Positions 41,493 through 49,980 of a stretch of 64,000 nt of DNA are shown piece by piece. How positions within the stretch are numbered: position 1 is the first letter of the stretch; every line of letters starts with the position of its first letter. Both the position numbers and the translations under genes were made by a program. The notes under the pieces are model-generated. The model was not told the origin of the DNA and did not search any database. It worked only from the letters and a program-made list of their open reading frames with translations. Source of the stretch: DASZVB01 sp035545855 (GTDB lineage: Bacteria; Myxococcota_A; Polyangia; Polyangiales; Polyangiaceae); the NCBI GenBank assembly GCA_035545855.1, contig DASZXK010000034.1:1-64000 (forward strand). The letters run 5' to 3'.

Positions 41493-42953
41493 ATGTTCGA
41501 CGAAGCTTTCGATCGAGCCCCGCTGCCCCAGATCGTGCTGGACAGGTACGGACGGGTCGCTCACGCGAACGCGCAGTTCCGGAAACTCTTCGGCCAGTGC
41601 ATCGGCCTCGTCATCGACGACGTCCTCGCCGCCGCGAGTCCGGGGCTGCTCCGGCTGGTGACGACCCTCCTGTCGGACCGCCACGCCTTCGACGTGAAAG
41701 ATCTCGTCATTCGACTGGAGGGCGGTCGGCAGATGAGCGTCGAGGCGTATGGCACGCCGCTCGACGGCGAGCACGTCCTCGTCGCGCTCGTGGACTTCAC
41801 GGAGCGCGTGACCCAGGCGACGTCCCGCGCCCAGCGCGAACGGAGCGAGACGATCGCGCGGTTCGCCGGCGGCCTCGCCCACGACCTGAACAACCTCCTC
41901 GCGGCCATCGTCGCGACGGCCCAGGCCGGCTCCGCGGACGCCGAGGAGCACATCGGCGATCCCGCGTCGGATTTCTCCGCGATCATCGAGGAAGCGGAGC
42001 GCGGAGCGTCGCTCGCCCGTTCGCTCCGCGCGATCGCGTTCGACGAGACGGGCAGCTGGCGCCCCGTGAACCTCGCCGCGGAGGTGAAGGCCGCAGCGGC
42101 CGTGCTTTCCCGCGGATCGAGCGCCGTCCCCATCGTTCTGGACATCGCGGCGGATACGCCCGACGTGGTCGGAGACCGCGCGCGACTCCACCAGCTCGTC
42201 CTGAATCTCCTCGTGAACGCATGCGACGCCACGCGCCTCCACGCGGGAGGCGTGGAGGTCTCCCTCGGATCGGTGGAGGGCGGGGGCGTCCAGCTCGTCG
42301 TCGGCGACCACGGCCCCGGCGTGCCGCCCGAGCTCCGCGAGCGAATCTTCCAGCCCTATTTCACCACGAAGCGCCGCCCCGGTGACGGGGACAACGGCCC
42401 GGGCTGGGGCATCGGCCTCGGCCTCGCCATCGTGGACGCCGTCGCGCGCGCCACCGGTGCGGAGGTCGTCGTCGGGGATCGGCAGGGCGGCGGCGCGGAG
42501 TTCCGCGTCACGTGGCCACCCACGGCGGTCGTCCGCGAAGCGGTGGCCATCGCGCGAGACGCGCAGAACGAGGTCTCCCCGGCGCTCGTCCTCCTCGCCG
42601 ACAACGAGGTCGCGCTCGTCGGAGCGGTCGCGCGGCAGCTCCGACGCCTCGGGCACTCCGTCTACGCCGCGATGAGCGCCGCCGAGTGCCGTCGCCTCTT
42701 CGACCAGTACCGGGACAGCATCGACGTCGCCGTGCTGGACGTGAAGCTCGGAGACGGCGACGGGCGAGAGCTCGCCGAGATCTTCCGCGGTCAACGTCCG
42801 GACCTCGGCATCGTGCTCATGTCGGCGAGTCGCACGGTGCTCGGCTCCGGCGATCTCAGCACTCGGTCCATCGTGAAGCCATTCGACGTCCGTGAGCTGA
42901 CGCTCGCGATCGAGCGTGCCCGGGCGGACGCGCGCGAGGCCCGTCCGGGCTGA
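41493..42953 (+). CDS. PAS histidine kinase with C-terminal receiver (hybrid)
   Basis: About 486 residues, no membrane segment. A PAS domain is at about 1-105 (MFDEAFDRAPLPQIVLDRYG), the DHp helix has H130 in GGLAHDLNNLLAAIV, and the ATPase domain has N-box LVLNLLVNACDA, G1 GDHGPGVP and G2 GWGIGLGLAIVD. The receiver is at about 364-480 with phospho-acceptor D416 and K462. One of the two acidic pocket residues is Asn (ADNE), which may change Mg2+ binding. H-D-L-N-N-L is typical of NtrB-like HWE/HisKA kinases. I chose ATG 41493 since the in-frame extension to 41397 is Pro/Arg-rich without domain. The sigma-54 activator gene follows by 78 bp, a likely partner. Confidence 0.9.
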   Translation: MFDEAFDRAPLPQIVLDRYGRVAHANAQFRKLFGQCIGLVIDDVLAAASPGLLRLVTTLLSDRHAFDVKDLVIRLEGGRQMSVEAYGTPLDGEHVLVALVDFTERVTQATSRAQRERSETIARFAGGLAHDLNNLLAAIVATAQAGSADAEEHIGDPASDFSAIIEEAERGASLARSLRAIAFDETGSWRPVNLAAEVKAAAAVLSRGSSAVPIVLDIAADTPDVVGDRARLHQLVLNLLVNACDATRLHAGGVEVSLGSVEGGGVQLVVGDHGPGVPPELRERIFQPYFTTKRRPGDGDNGPGWGIGLGLAIVDAVARATGAEVVVGDRQGGGAEFRVTWPPTAVVREAVAIARDAQNEVSPALVLLADNEVALVGAVARQLRRLGHSVYAAMSAAECRRLFDQYRDSIDVAVLDVKLGDGDGRELAEIFRGQRPDLGIVLMSASRTVLGSGDLSTRSIVKPFDVRELTLAIERARADAREARPG

Positions 42954-43031
42954 GTCGTCCAGCGGGCCGGTCGCGCGCCGAGACTCCACGCTATGCTCTC
43001 GGGTCTCGGCTAGGCTGCCGTAAGAGGGAAA

Positions 43032-44381
43032 ATGGGAAAGGTTCTCGTCGTCGACGACCAGCGCAACATGCGCACGACGCTCGCGATGATGCTCCGCGGC
43101 GCGGGCTACGAGGTGGACGAAGCGGCGGACGGTACCCTCGGGCGAGAGGCCGGCATGACCGGGGCGTACGACGTCGTGCTCACGGACCTTCGCATGGGCG
43201 GCGCGGACGGCATCGACGTCCTTCGGGCGATCAAGCAGGCGCAGCCGATGACCGAGGTCATCGTGATGACTGCCTACGGCACGATCGAGAGCGCCGTCGA
43301 GGCGATGCGTCTCGGCGCGTTCGACTACATCCAGAAGCCGTTCACGGAGGAAGAGCTCCTCGTGAAGGTCTCGAAGGCGGTCGAGTCCCGGAAGCTCCAC
43401 GGTCAGGTCCAGCTCTTCGCCCAGGAGTTCCGGGAGAAGTATCACTTCGAGAACATCGTCGGCAGATCCCAGGCGATCCGGGACGTCCTCGGCCGCGTCG
43501 CGAAGATCGCGCCCACGGACGCCGTCGTGCTCATCACGGGAGAAAGCGGCACGGGCAAGGAGCTCATCGCGCGTGCCGTCCACGCGAACAGCAAGCGCGC
43601 CGACCGGCCCTTCGTCACCGTGAACTGCGCCGCCATCACCGAGACGCTCCTCGAGAGCGAGCTGTTCGGCCACGCGCGCGGGGCCTTCACGGGCGCCGTG
43701 AACGCCCGGAAGGGTCTGTTCGAGGAGGCCGACGGCGGTACGTTCTTCTTCGACGAGGTCGCCGAGACGACCATGAGCTTCCAGGCGAAGCTCCTCCGCG
43801 CGATCCAGGACGGCGAGGTCCGCCGCGTCGGTGAGAACCGGTCCATCCACGTGGACATCCGGGTCATCGCCGCGACGAACGTCGATCTGGCGACCGCCGT
43901 CGAGGAGCGCCGTTTCCGGCAAGACCTCTACTATCGCCTGAACGTCGCGCGGTTTCATTTGCCCCCGCTCCGGGAGCGACCGGAAGACATCCCCACGCTC
44001 TTCCAGTTCTTCCTGGACAAGCACAACCGCAAGATGAACGCGCGTGCGCGTCTCGCGGACGGGGTGATGGAGCGACTCATGGTGTACGAGTTCCCGGGCA
44101 ACGTCCGGGAGCTCGAGAACATGGTCGAGCAGTCCGTCGCGCTCTGCTCCGGTGGCGTGGTCACGCTGGACGACATCCTCCCGCAGGCGCCCGCGAAGAA
44201 ATTCCGGACGACCGGGCGCACGCTCGCGGACATCGTGGACGAGGCAGAACGGGAAGCCGTGGAGGCCGCCCTCCGCGAGCACGACGGCAGCCGCGAACGC
44301 GCCGCGGAGGCGCTCGACATCAGTCCGACGACGCTCTGGCGCAAGATGACACGCCTCGGGATCACGTTCGAGAGCCGCTGA
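43032..44381 (+). CDS. NtrC-family sigma-54-dependent response regulator
   Basis: A 449-residue activator. The receiver (1-120) has D52 and K102; the AAA+ domain (about 140-375) has Walker A GESGTGKE (K176), the sigma-54 contact loop GAFTGA (217-222), Walker B GGTFFFDEVAE and arginine-finger region FRQDLYYRLNVARFHLPPLR; the C-terminal Fis-type helix-turn-helix (about 405-445) ends SRERAAEALDISPTTLWRKM. It binds enhancers and remodels sigma-54 RNA polymerase after phosphorylation. It follows the hybrid kinase gene by 78 bp on the same strand, so a phosphorelay between the two is likely. Targets are unknown. Confidence 0.95.
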   Translation: MGKVLVVDDQRNMRTTLAMMLRGAGYEVDEAADGTLGREAGMTGAYDVVLTDLRMGGADGIDVLRAIKQAQPMTEVIVMTAYGTIESAVEAMRLGAFDYIQKPFTEEELLVKVSKAVESRKLHGQVQLFAQEFREKYHFENIVGRSQAIRDVLGRVAKIAPTDAVVLITGESGTGKELIARAVHANSKRADRPFVTVNCAAITETLLESELFGHARGAFTGAVNARKGLFEEADGGTFFFDEVAETTMSFQAKLLRAIQDGEVRRVGENRSIHVDIRVIAATNVDLATAVEERRFRQDLYYRLNVARFHLPPLRERPEDIPTLFQFFLDKHNRKMNARARLADGVMERLMVYEFPGNVRELENMVEQSVALCSGGVVTLDDILPQAPAKKFRTTGRTLADIVDEAEREAVEAALREHDGSRERAAEALDISPTTLWRKMTRLGITFESR

Positions 44382-44414
44382 GGTTCCCCTGCCTTCCGTG
44401 CTAGGGGAGGCGCG

Positions 44415-45467
44415 TTGAAGACCGAGCTCCTCGACTATCTCCTGCCCGAAGATCGGATCGCGACTCACCCGCTCGAGGACCGGTCCGCGTCGCGTCTCCT
44501 CGTCGTGGGCCGAACGGAGAATCGTCACGGGTCGTTCCGGGAGTTCCCGGAGCTCGTTCCCGAGGGCGCCCTCGTCGTCCTGAACGACACCCGCGTGCTG
44601 CGGGCGCGGCTCCTCGGTCACAAGAGAGGCACGGGCGGCGCCGTCGAGATCTTCCTGGTACGAAAGCTCCGGGCCGACTCCGACGCGGACGAGACGTGGC
44701 TCGCGCTCGGCCGCTCGAGCAAGCCCCTCCGCCCGGGGACCGAGATCGACCTCGGGCCACTCTCGGCGACCGTCCTCGCGCGGGAGGAGGACGCGCTGCT
44801 CCGGGTCCGGCTGGTCGCCGGCGAACCCGTGTCGCGCGCCGTGGAGCGGTCGGGACGGGTGCCGCTGCCGCCGTACATGCGGCGCGCGGACGAGCCGGCG
44901 GACGCTCAGCGCTATCAGACGGTGTTCGCCCGGGAAGACGGCTCCGTCGCGGCGCCCACCGCAGGCCTTCACGTGACGGACGAGACCCTCGCGCGGCTCC
45001 GGGCACGCGGAGTCGAGATTGCGTTCACGACGCTCCACGTCGGTCTCGGCACGTTCCGGCCCGTCACCGTGGAGGACCTGGACGAGCACCCGATGCACGA
45101 GGAAGACCTCGTCGTCTCCGAGGAGCTCGCCGCGGCCGTCTCGCGCACGAGGGAGCGTGGGGGCTCCGTGGTCGCCGTGGGAACGACGGTCGTCCGCGCT
45201 CTGGAAAGCGCCCGCGATTCGCGCGATCCTCGGCGTGTCCTCCCCGGCGCGCGCTCGACGCGCCTGCTCATCCAGCCCGGGTACGAGTTCGGCCCCGTCG
45301 ACGCGTTGCTCACGAACTTCCACATGCCGAAGAGCACCCTCCTCGCTCTCGTGTACGCGTTCGCCGGCAGCGAGCGGGCGGCGCGCGCGTATGCAGAGGC
45401 GCTCCGCGAGGGCTACCGCTTTCTCTCCTACGGCGATGCCATGTGGATCCCGGAGCGCGCGTCGTGA
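44415..45467 (+). CDS. queA: S-adenosylmethionine:tRNA ribosyltransferase-isomerase QueA
   Basis: A 350-residue enzyme that transfers the ribosyl moiety of S-adenosylmethionine to 7-aminomethyl-7-deazaguanine in tRNA, giving epoxyqueuosine. Seen: LLDYLLPEDRIATHPLEDRS, LVVLNDTRVLRARLLGHKRG, the PPYMRR-like LPPYMRRADEP, YQTVFAREDGSVAAPTAGLH, FTTLHVGLGTFRPVTVED and LLTNFHMPKSTLLALVYAFA. The start is TTG 44415, preceded by GGGGAGG. The stop overlaps the tgt start (GTGA), matching the common queA-tgt operon. Confidence 0.96.
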   Translation: MKTELLDYLLPEDRIATHPLEDRSASRLLVVGRTENRHGSFREFPELVPEGALVVLNDTRVLRARLLGHKRGTGGAVEIFLVRKLRADSDADETWLALGRSSKPLRPGTEIDLGPLSATVLAREEDALLRVRLVAGEPVSRAVERSGRVPLPPYMRRADEPADAQRYQTVFAREDGSVAAPTAGLHVTDETLARLRARGVEIAFTTLHVGLGTFRPVTVEDLDEHPMHEEDLVVSEELAAAVSRTRERGGSVVAVGTTVVRALESARDSRDPRRVLPGARSTRLLIQPGYEFGPVDALLTNFHMPKSTLLALVYAFAGSERAARAYAEALREGYRFLSYGDAMWIPERAS

Positions 45468-46705
45468 TCTCGTTCAGCGTCGTACACGAATGCGGGAACG
45501 CTCGAGCCGGCGTGCTGCGCACGCCGCACGGGGACGTCCCGACGCCTGCCTTCATGCCGGTCGGCACGCAGGCGACCGTGAAGGCGATGAGCCCCGAGGA
45601 GGTCTCCGGGAGCGGGGCGCGGATGTTGATCGCGAACACGTATCACCTGTGGCTCCGGCCGGGGCCGGAGGTGATCGCAGCGCACGGCGGCCTCCACTCC
45701 TTCATGCGGTGGCCGCACGCCATCGCGACGGACTCGGGGGGCTACCAGGCGTTCTCGCTCGCGTCGCTCCGGAAACTCACCGACGACGGCTTCGAGTTCT
45801 CGTCGCACCTGGACGGTTCGCGCCGCTTCCTCTCGCCGGAGGAGGCGATGCGCGTACAGGGCCTCCTCGGATCGGACATCGCGCTCCAGCTCGACGTCTG
45901 TCCGCCCGCAGGTGCGCCCATGGCGGAGCTCGTCCAGGCCGTCGAGCGGACGACGCGCTGGGCCGCGCGGTGCCTCGAGAGCCGCCGCCCGGACCAGGCC
46001 CTCTTCGGAATCGTTCAGGGAGGGACCGATGTCGGTCTGCGTCTCCGCCACGCGAGGGAGCTCGGCGCCCTTCCCCTGGACGGACTCGCTCTAGGGGGGT
46101 TCAGCGTGGGCGAGGCGCCCGAATCGATGCACCGGACTCTCGAGGCCGTCGTGCCGGAGGTCGACCGCGCCCGCCCGCGGTACCTCATGGGCGTCGGAAC
46201 GCCGCGGGATCTCGTGATCGCGATCGGCGCGGGGGTGGACGTGTTCGATTGTGTGCTGCCGACGAGGAACGCCCGGAACGGGCAGGCGTTCGTCTCGGCG
46301 GGACGCCTCGTGGTGAAGAACGCGAGGTACCGGGAGGACCGGCTTCCGCTCGACCCCGAGTGTCTCTGCCCCGTGTGTCGTGGTGGATACTCGCGGAGCT
46401 ACCTTCGTCACCTGTACGTCGCCGGGGAAATCCTGGGGCACCGGCTGCTCACGCTCCACAACCTCCACTTTTTCCAGACGCTCGTCCGGGAGGCGCGGGA
46501 CGCCATCCTTCGGGGGGAGTACGCCGACTTCGCCCGGCGTCGCCTGGAGGCGGGGTCACCGGATGGGGGTCGGGTGCCCGACGAGGCCCTGGAAGCGGCG
46601 GGGACGGGCCGCGCCTCCGCCTCGGGGTCCCCGAGCGAGGCTGCCGACGGGAACCAGCGCGACGAGCGACCGGAAGAAACGGAGAAAAGCAGGGGGCAAG
46701 GGTAG
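45464..46705 (+). CDS. tgt: Queuine tRNA-ribosyltransferase Tgt
   Basis: A 413-residue tRNA-guanine transglycosylase that inserts the preQ1 base at position 34 of tRNAs with GUN anticodons. Catalytic D90 is in ATDSGGYQAF and nucleophile D262 is in VFDCVLPTRNARNG. Zinc ligands are C300, C302 and C305 (CLCPVC) with His near 332. The start is GTG 45464, overlapping the queA stop; longer in-frame sequence upstream is a shadow of queA. The last 45 or so residues (after RRRLEAG) are a low-complexity Gly/Ser/Glu tail beyond the usual family end, so the protein is somewhat long. Confidence 0.96.
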   Translation: MISFSVVHECGNARAGVLRTPHGDVPTPAFMPVGTQATVKAMSPEEVSGSGARMLIANTYHLWLRPGPEVIAAHGGLHSFMRWPHAIATDSGGYQAFSLASLRKLTDDGFEFSSHLDGSRRFLSPEEAMRVQGLLGSDIALQLDVCPPAGAPMAELVQAVERTTRWAARCLESRRPDQALFGIVQGGTDVGLRLRHARELGALPLDGLALGGFSVGEAPESMHRTLEAVVPEVDRARPRYLMGVGTPRDLVIAIGAGVDVFDCVLPTRNARNGQAFVSAGRLVVKNARYREDRLPLDPECLCPVCRGGYSRSYLRHLYVAGEILGHRLLTLHNLHFFQTLVREARDAILRGEYADFARRRLEAGSPDGGRVPDEALEAAGTGRASASGSPSEAADGNQRDERPEETEKSRGQG

Positions 46706-46790
46706 GGGGGCAGAGGGTGGAGGCGGTAGAGGCGGTAGAGGCAGGAGCAGGAAGGGGCAGGAAGGAGAGGGGCACGGGAAGGAGGAACGA
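46681..46790 (+). repeat. G/A-rich purine tract
   Basis: About 110 bases made almost only of G and A on the plus strand, with GGTAGAGGC and GGAGCAGGAAGG repeats and several G runs of three to six. It spans the tgt stop (46703-46705) and lies in the 182-bp gap before the next gene. G-quadruplex or triplex formation is possible on the plus strand. Confidence 0.55.
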
Positions 46791-46816
46791 CGCGGGGGCC
46801 GCTTCGGGCCGTGCGG

Positions 46817-46870
46817 TTGACATCGCCGGCGGGCCTGAGAGAGTGGTAAACCTGGGTGTTTTCACCCGGT
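46817..46870 (+). promoter_or_regulatory. TTGACA element and leader hairpin before the receiver/TPR gene
   Basis: A consensus TTGACA (46817-46822) without a clear -10 at the normal spacing; GGTAAA follows 22 bp later. A hairpin GGGTG-TTTT-CACCC is centred at 46861, about 20 bp before the ATG. A promoter is plausible but not shown. Confidence 0.3.
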
Positions 46871-46887
46871 AGGCGCCGCGGTAGTCC

Positions 46888-48336
46888 ATGAGTCAGGGCG
46901 ACAAGAAGAGCATCGGCCGCATTGCGCTCCAGCAGCGCGCCCTCCCGTCCACCGAAGTGGCTCGCGGGAAGAAGGAGACCGGCCGCAGCGGCGACGTGAA
47001 CGAGCTCAAGGCGCTGAGCGAGAAGTTCGGCGTGCCCGCGATCGACCTCCGCCAGATCTGCGTCCGGCTTTCGGATCTCGACCTCATACCGGTCGAGATC
47101 GCGAGGCGTCACGTGATCCTGCCCGTGCTGGTGAGGGATGACCGCCTGTTCGTCGCCATGGCGAACCCGCAGGACAAGAAGGTCATCGACGAGCTCGAGT
47201 TCGTCACCGACAAGAAAGTCTTCCCCTACGTCGCGCTGCCATCCGAGCTCGGCGAGACCATCGAGACCGCGTACGGGCTGCGAGCTCGCGACGAGGAGTA
47301 CTACGTCGGTCCGGAGTGTCCGCCCGAGGTGCTCCGTCGCGCGACCGCCGGCGGGTCGCGACCGCCGGCAGCAGATGCTCCTCCGAAGCTCCCCTCCGAT
47401 CCCCCGGCCCCCCCCGAGCCGACGGACGATCCGCCAGTCGTGCTGGACGACACCATCGGTCGCGTCTCGAGGGACAGCGAGTTCCCCGACTCCGATTTCG
47501 GGGACATCTCGAAGGAGCTGAGCGTCGTCACGGATCTGCCCGAGCAGGAGATTCCATCGGCGGTCCCCGGCGTGAAGACGGTGCTCGTAGTAGAGGACGA
47601 GCCCGAGATCCGCGCGATGCTCGAGCGCCTCCTGAAGGGGAAGGGGTACCGGGTCGTATCCACCGACAACGGGCGCGCGGCGCTCGGCCTGGTGAAGGAG
47701 CACACGCCGGACCTTCTCATCCTCGACGCGATGCTCCCCGAGGTGCACGGCTTCGACATCGCGCGCCGCATCAAGGCGAGTAAGCGCTACGCCCACATCC
47801 CCATCGTCATGGTGAGCGCGGTCTACCGTGGCTGGAGGTTCGCGGAGGATCTCCGCGAGAGCTGCGGGGTCGAGCACTACCTCGAAAAGCCGTTCAAGAT
47901 TGCGGACGTGCTTCGCGCCGTCGAGACGGCGCTCGCCGCCGAGGAGGAGCCCTCGAGCTCCCGGGTCCGCGAGATGTCGGCGGAGGCGGAGAACGAGCTG
48001 AATCTCGGCGTCGCGGCCTACCAGGCGGGCCGGATCGACGAGGCAGTGACCCACCTACGGCGTGGTCTTTCCATCGACCCGCTCGCTTTCCGCTTGCATT
48101 TTCATCTCGGGTTGCTTTTCGGCAAGAAAGGCCAGATCTACGACGCAATCAGTGAGCTCGAGCGAGCCGTTGAGATAAACTCGAGACACTTCCCCGCCGT
48201 GAGGAATCTCGCCATCCTGTACCAAAAGGCCGGCTTTCGGAACAAGGCGACCGAAATGTGGGAACGCGCGTTAAATGTTGCACCCGACGACGTGACACGG
48301 CAGTCGATCAAACAGCACCTACTCACCCTCCTGTGA
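46888..48336 (+). CDS. GspE/PilB N-domain + receiver + TPR protein
   Basis: A 482-residue three-part protein. Residues about 35-130 resemble the N-terminal domain of type II secretion/type IV pilus ATPases (MshEN): EKFGVPAIDLRQICVRLSDL, DLIPVEIARRHVILPVLV and VAMANPQDKKVIDELEFVT. A Pro/Asp-rich linker (155-225) follows, then a receiver (about 231-345) with D280 and K334, then TPR repeats (about 375-480: LGVAAYQAGRIDEAVTHLRR, LGLLFGKKGQIYDAISELER). No ATPase domain is attached. The combination suggests a signalling scaffold that may bind cyclic di-GMP and contact pilus or motility machinery; that is inference. The GltJ-like gene follows 58 bp downstream. Confidence 0.85.
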   Translation: MSQGDKKSIGRIALQQRALPSTEVARGKKETGRSGDVNELKALSEKFGVPAIDLRQICVRLSDLDLIPVEIARRHVILPVLVRDDRLFVAMANPQDKKVIDELEFVTDKKVFPYVALPSELGETIETAYGLRARDEEYYVGPECPPEVLRRATAGGSRPPAADAPPKLPSDPPAPPEPTDDPPVVLDDTIGRVSRDSEFPDSDFGDISKELSVVTDLPEQEIPSAVPGVKTVLVVEDEPEIRAMLERLLKGKGYRVVSTDNGRAALGLVKEHTPDLLILDAMLPEVHGFDIARRIKASKRYAHIPIVMVSAVYRGWRFAEDLRESCGVEHYLEKPFKIADVLRAVETALAAEEEPSSSRVREMSAEAENELNLGVAAYQAGRIDEAVTHLRRGLSIDPLAFRLHFHLGLLFGKKGQIYDAISELERAVEINSRHFPAVRNLAILYQKAGFRNKATEMWERALNVAPDDVTRQSIKQHLLTLL

Positions 48337-48394
48337 CCCGTTCCCCGACGAGACTCGCCGCCGATCGCGCCCCGCGCATCCGTACGACCGCCGC

Positions 48395-49936
48395 ATGAAG
48401 TTTCTCTGCCCACAGTGCAAGGCGAAGTATCGAATCGCCGACGAGAAGCTCGCGCAGCGAGCGTCTTCGCGCATGAAGTGTCGGAAGTGCGGGCACGTCA
48501 TCGACATCCAGTCCGCCGTCGTGCCCGAATCCATCCGGGCTCCCCTCGACGCGGGGGACGACGACGAAGAAGATCGAGAGAGCGCGGCGCCCGACGAGGA
48601 GGTTCGCCAGAACGTCCCCAAGGCCACCCAGCACGGGATCGGCCCGGCCGTCTCACCGCCTCGCCGGACGGGGGCCGGAGCTTCCGCGCCGAAGCGCGCC
48701 GGAGCGCCGACCCCTGCGCCGAAGCGCGCCGTCGCGGCGCCCCCCAGGCGTGGTGGCGCCGCCGCAGTCGCTCAGGCGATCGCCGAGAAGACCTCCCCGA
48801 CGATCGACGAGGCCGTGGTCCCGGCGACGCCCGTCGCCGAGGCTCCGCCGCCGAAGAACGAGTTCGAGGAGGACGCGCCGACTCGAATCCACGACGGAAC
48901 GGCGCTGACGGCAGCGTTCTCCTTCGCGATGGGCGAGAGCGCCGCGCAGCCGCCGTCCGCATCCATCGCGGAGGAGTGGTACGTCGGCATCGAGGGCACC
49001 CCGACGGGTCCCCTCACGCTCGCGCAGCTCCGCGAGAAGGCGCAGGCCGGCAAGGCGACGCTCGAGTCTCTCGTCTGGAAAGATGGCTTCGAGGACTGGA
49101 AGCCGATCCGCGATTTCCCCGAGCTCGCCGCGCTGGTCGAGGAGGCGAAGCCCATCGTCCAGACGGTGGTGGTCGCGCCCGAGCCGACCACTCTCAGGCC
49201 GGCAGAGGAGCGCAAGATCACGCTCTCGGACGTCCCGAGCGACGTCCTGGCAGAGCTCGGCGCGAAGCAGCGGAAAGGGACTTCTCATCCTGCGGCGTGG
49301 GCGGCCGTGATCGTCGCGATGCTCTTCGGCGTCACGGTCGGCATCGTGCTCTTCAGCAAGACCGAGAAGCAGGAGATCGTGAAGTACGTGGAGGTCCAGG
49401 CGAGCGCCAAGGCCGCCGAGGACCATGCGCCGGAAGCCGCGCAGGAGATCGCCGGCGTGGACGTGAGCGGCGGGACGACGAAGCACACGGGCGTTTCCAG
49501 CGTGAAGACGGAAAACACCCCGGCCCCCACGCCGTCGGCTGCGAAAGGCCTTTCCGGTCTCTCTGGCCTGACTGGTCTCTCTGGCCTCGGCCCGTCCACG
49601 GGCGGCCCCGACGTCGCGAAAGACGTCGCTCCCGGCGGTCAGCTGGACGGCGCGTCCATCCAGCGGGTCGTCGGCAACTTCACTCCGAGCGTGCGGCGCG
49701 GGTGCTGGGATTCCGCCATCGCAGCGCGCGCACCCGACGCGCCGAGCTCGGCTCGGGTCGGTGTCTCCATCACCATCTCCCCGTCCGGCAACGTCGACAA
49801 CGTGACGACCACCGGCGATCCGAAGGGCTACCCCGGGCTCGCTCGCTGCATCGAGAGCAAGGTGCGCGGCTGGCGGTTCCCGCGGTCGAGCGGCACCACG
49901 ACCGCTCAGGTTCCGTTCGTGTTCGCCGCGCAGTGA
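48395..49936 (+). CDS. GltJ/AgmX-like zinc-ribbon, GYF and TonB-like protein
   Basis: A 513-residue protein. An MJ0042-type zinc ribbon is at the N-terminus (C5, C8, C29, C32), then an Ala/Pro/Lys-rich linker, a GYF_2-like domain (about 193-245: EEWYVGIEGTPTGPLTLAQL, LVWKDGFEDWKPIRDFPEL), one membrane helix (about 300-320), a linker with GLSGLSGLTGLSGLG, and a C-terminal TonB/AgmX-like domain (about 420-513: NFTPSVRRGCWDSAI, VGVSITISPSGNVDNVTTTG, CIESKVRGWRFP). This order matches GltJ (AgmX) of Myxococcus gliding complexes, where the cytoplasmic ribbon and GYF parts contact the MglA switch and the C-terminus spans the envelope. Other proteins share this C-terminal domain, so the exact orthology is open. 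Confidence 0.85.
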   Translation: MKFLCPQCKAKYRIADEKLAQRASSRMKCRKCGHVIDIQSAVVPESIRAPLDAGDDDEEDRESAAPDEEVRQNVPKATQHGIGPAVSPPRRTGAGASAPKRAGAPTPAPKRAVAAPPRRGGAAAVAQAIAEKTSPTIDEAVVPATPVAEAPPPKNEFEEDAPTRIHDGTALTAAFSFAMGESAAQPPSASIAEEWYVGIEGTPTGPLTLAQLREKAQAGKATLESLVWKDGFEDWKPIRDFPELAALVEEAKPIVQTVVVAPEPTTLRPAEERKITLSDVPSDVLAELGAKQRKGTSHPAAWAAVIVAMLFGVTVGIVLFSKTEKQEIVKYVEVQASAKAAEDHAPEAAQEIAGVDVSGGTTKHTGVSSVKTENTPAPTPSAAKGLSGLSGLTGLSGLGPSTGGPDVAKDVAPGGQLDGASIQRVVGNFTPSVRRGCWDSAIAARAPDAPSSARVGVSITISPSGNVDNVTTTGDPKGYPGLARCIESKVRGWRFPRSSGTTTAQVPFVFAAQ

Positions 49937-49942
49937 CGGCGC

Positions 49943-49978
49943 AAAAAAAAGCCGGCGGAGTCGTGAGACCCCGCCGGC
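49943..49978 (-). terminator. Intrinsic terminator of RNase P RNA
   Basis: On the minus strand, GCCGGCGG/CCGCCGGC stem followed by eight T. It lies just after the rnpB 3' end and is the clearest rho-independent terminator in the window. Confidence 0.85.
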
Positions 49979-49980
49979 CC

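Noticed and set aside
41403..45323. A 1306-codon open frame on the minus strand opposite the kinase, NtrC-type, queA genes
   Set aside because: It is antisense to three genes with clear domains. Its translation is Arg/Glu/Leu/Asp-rich without any domain, the usual effect of high third-position GC on the opposite strand.
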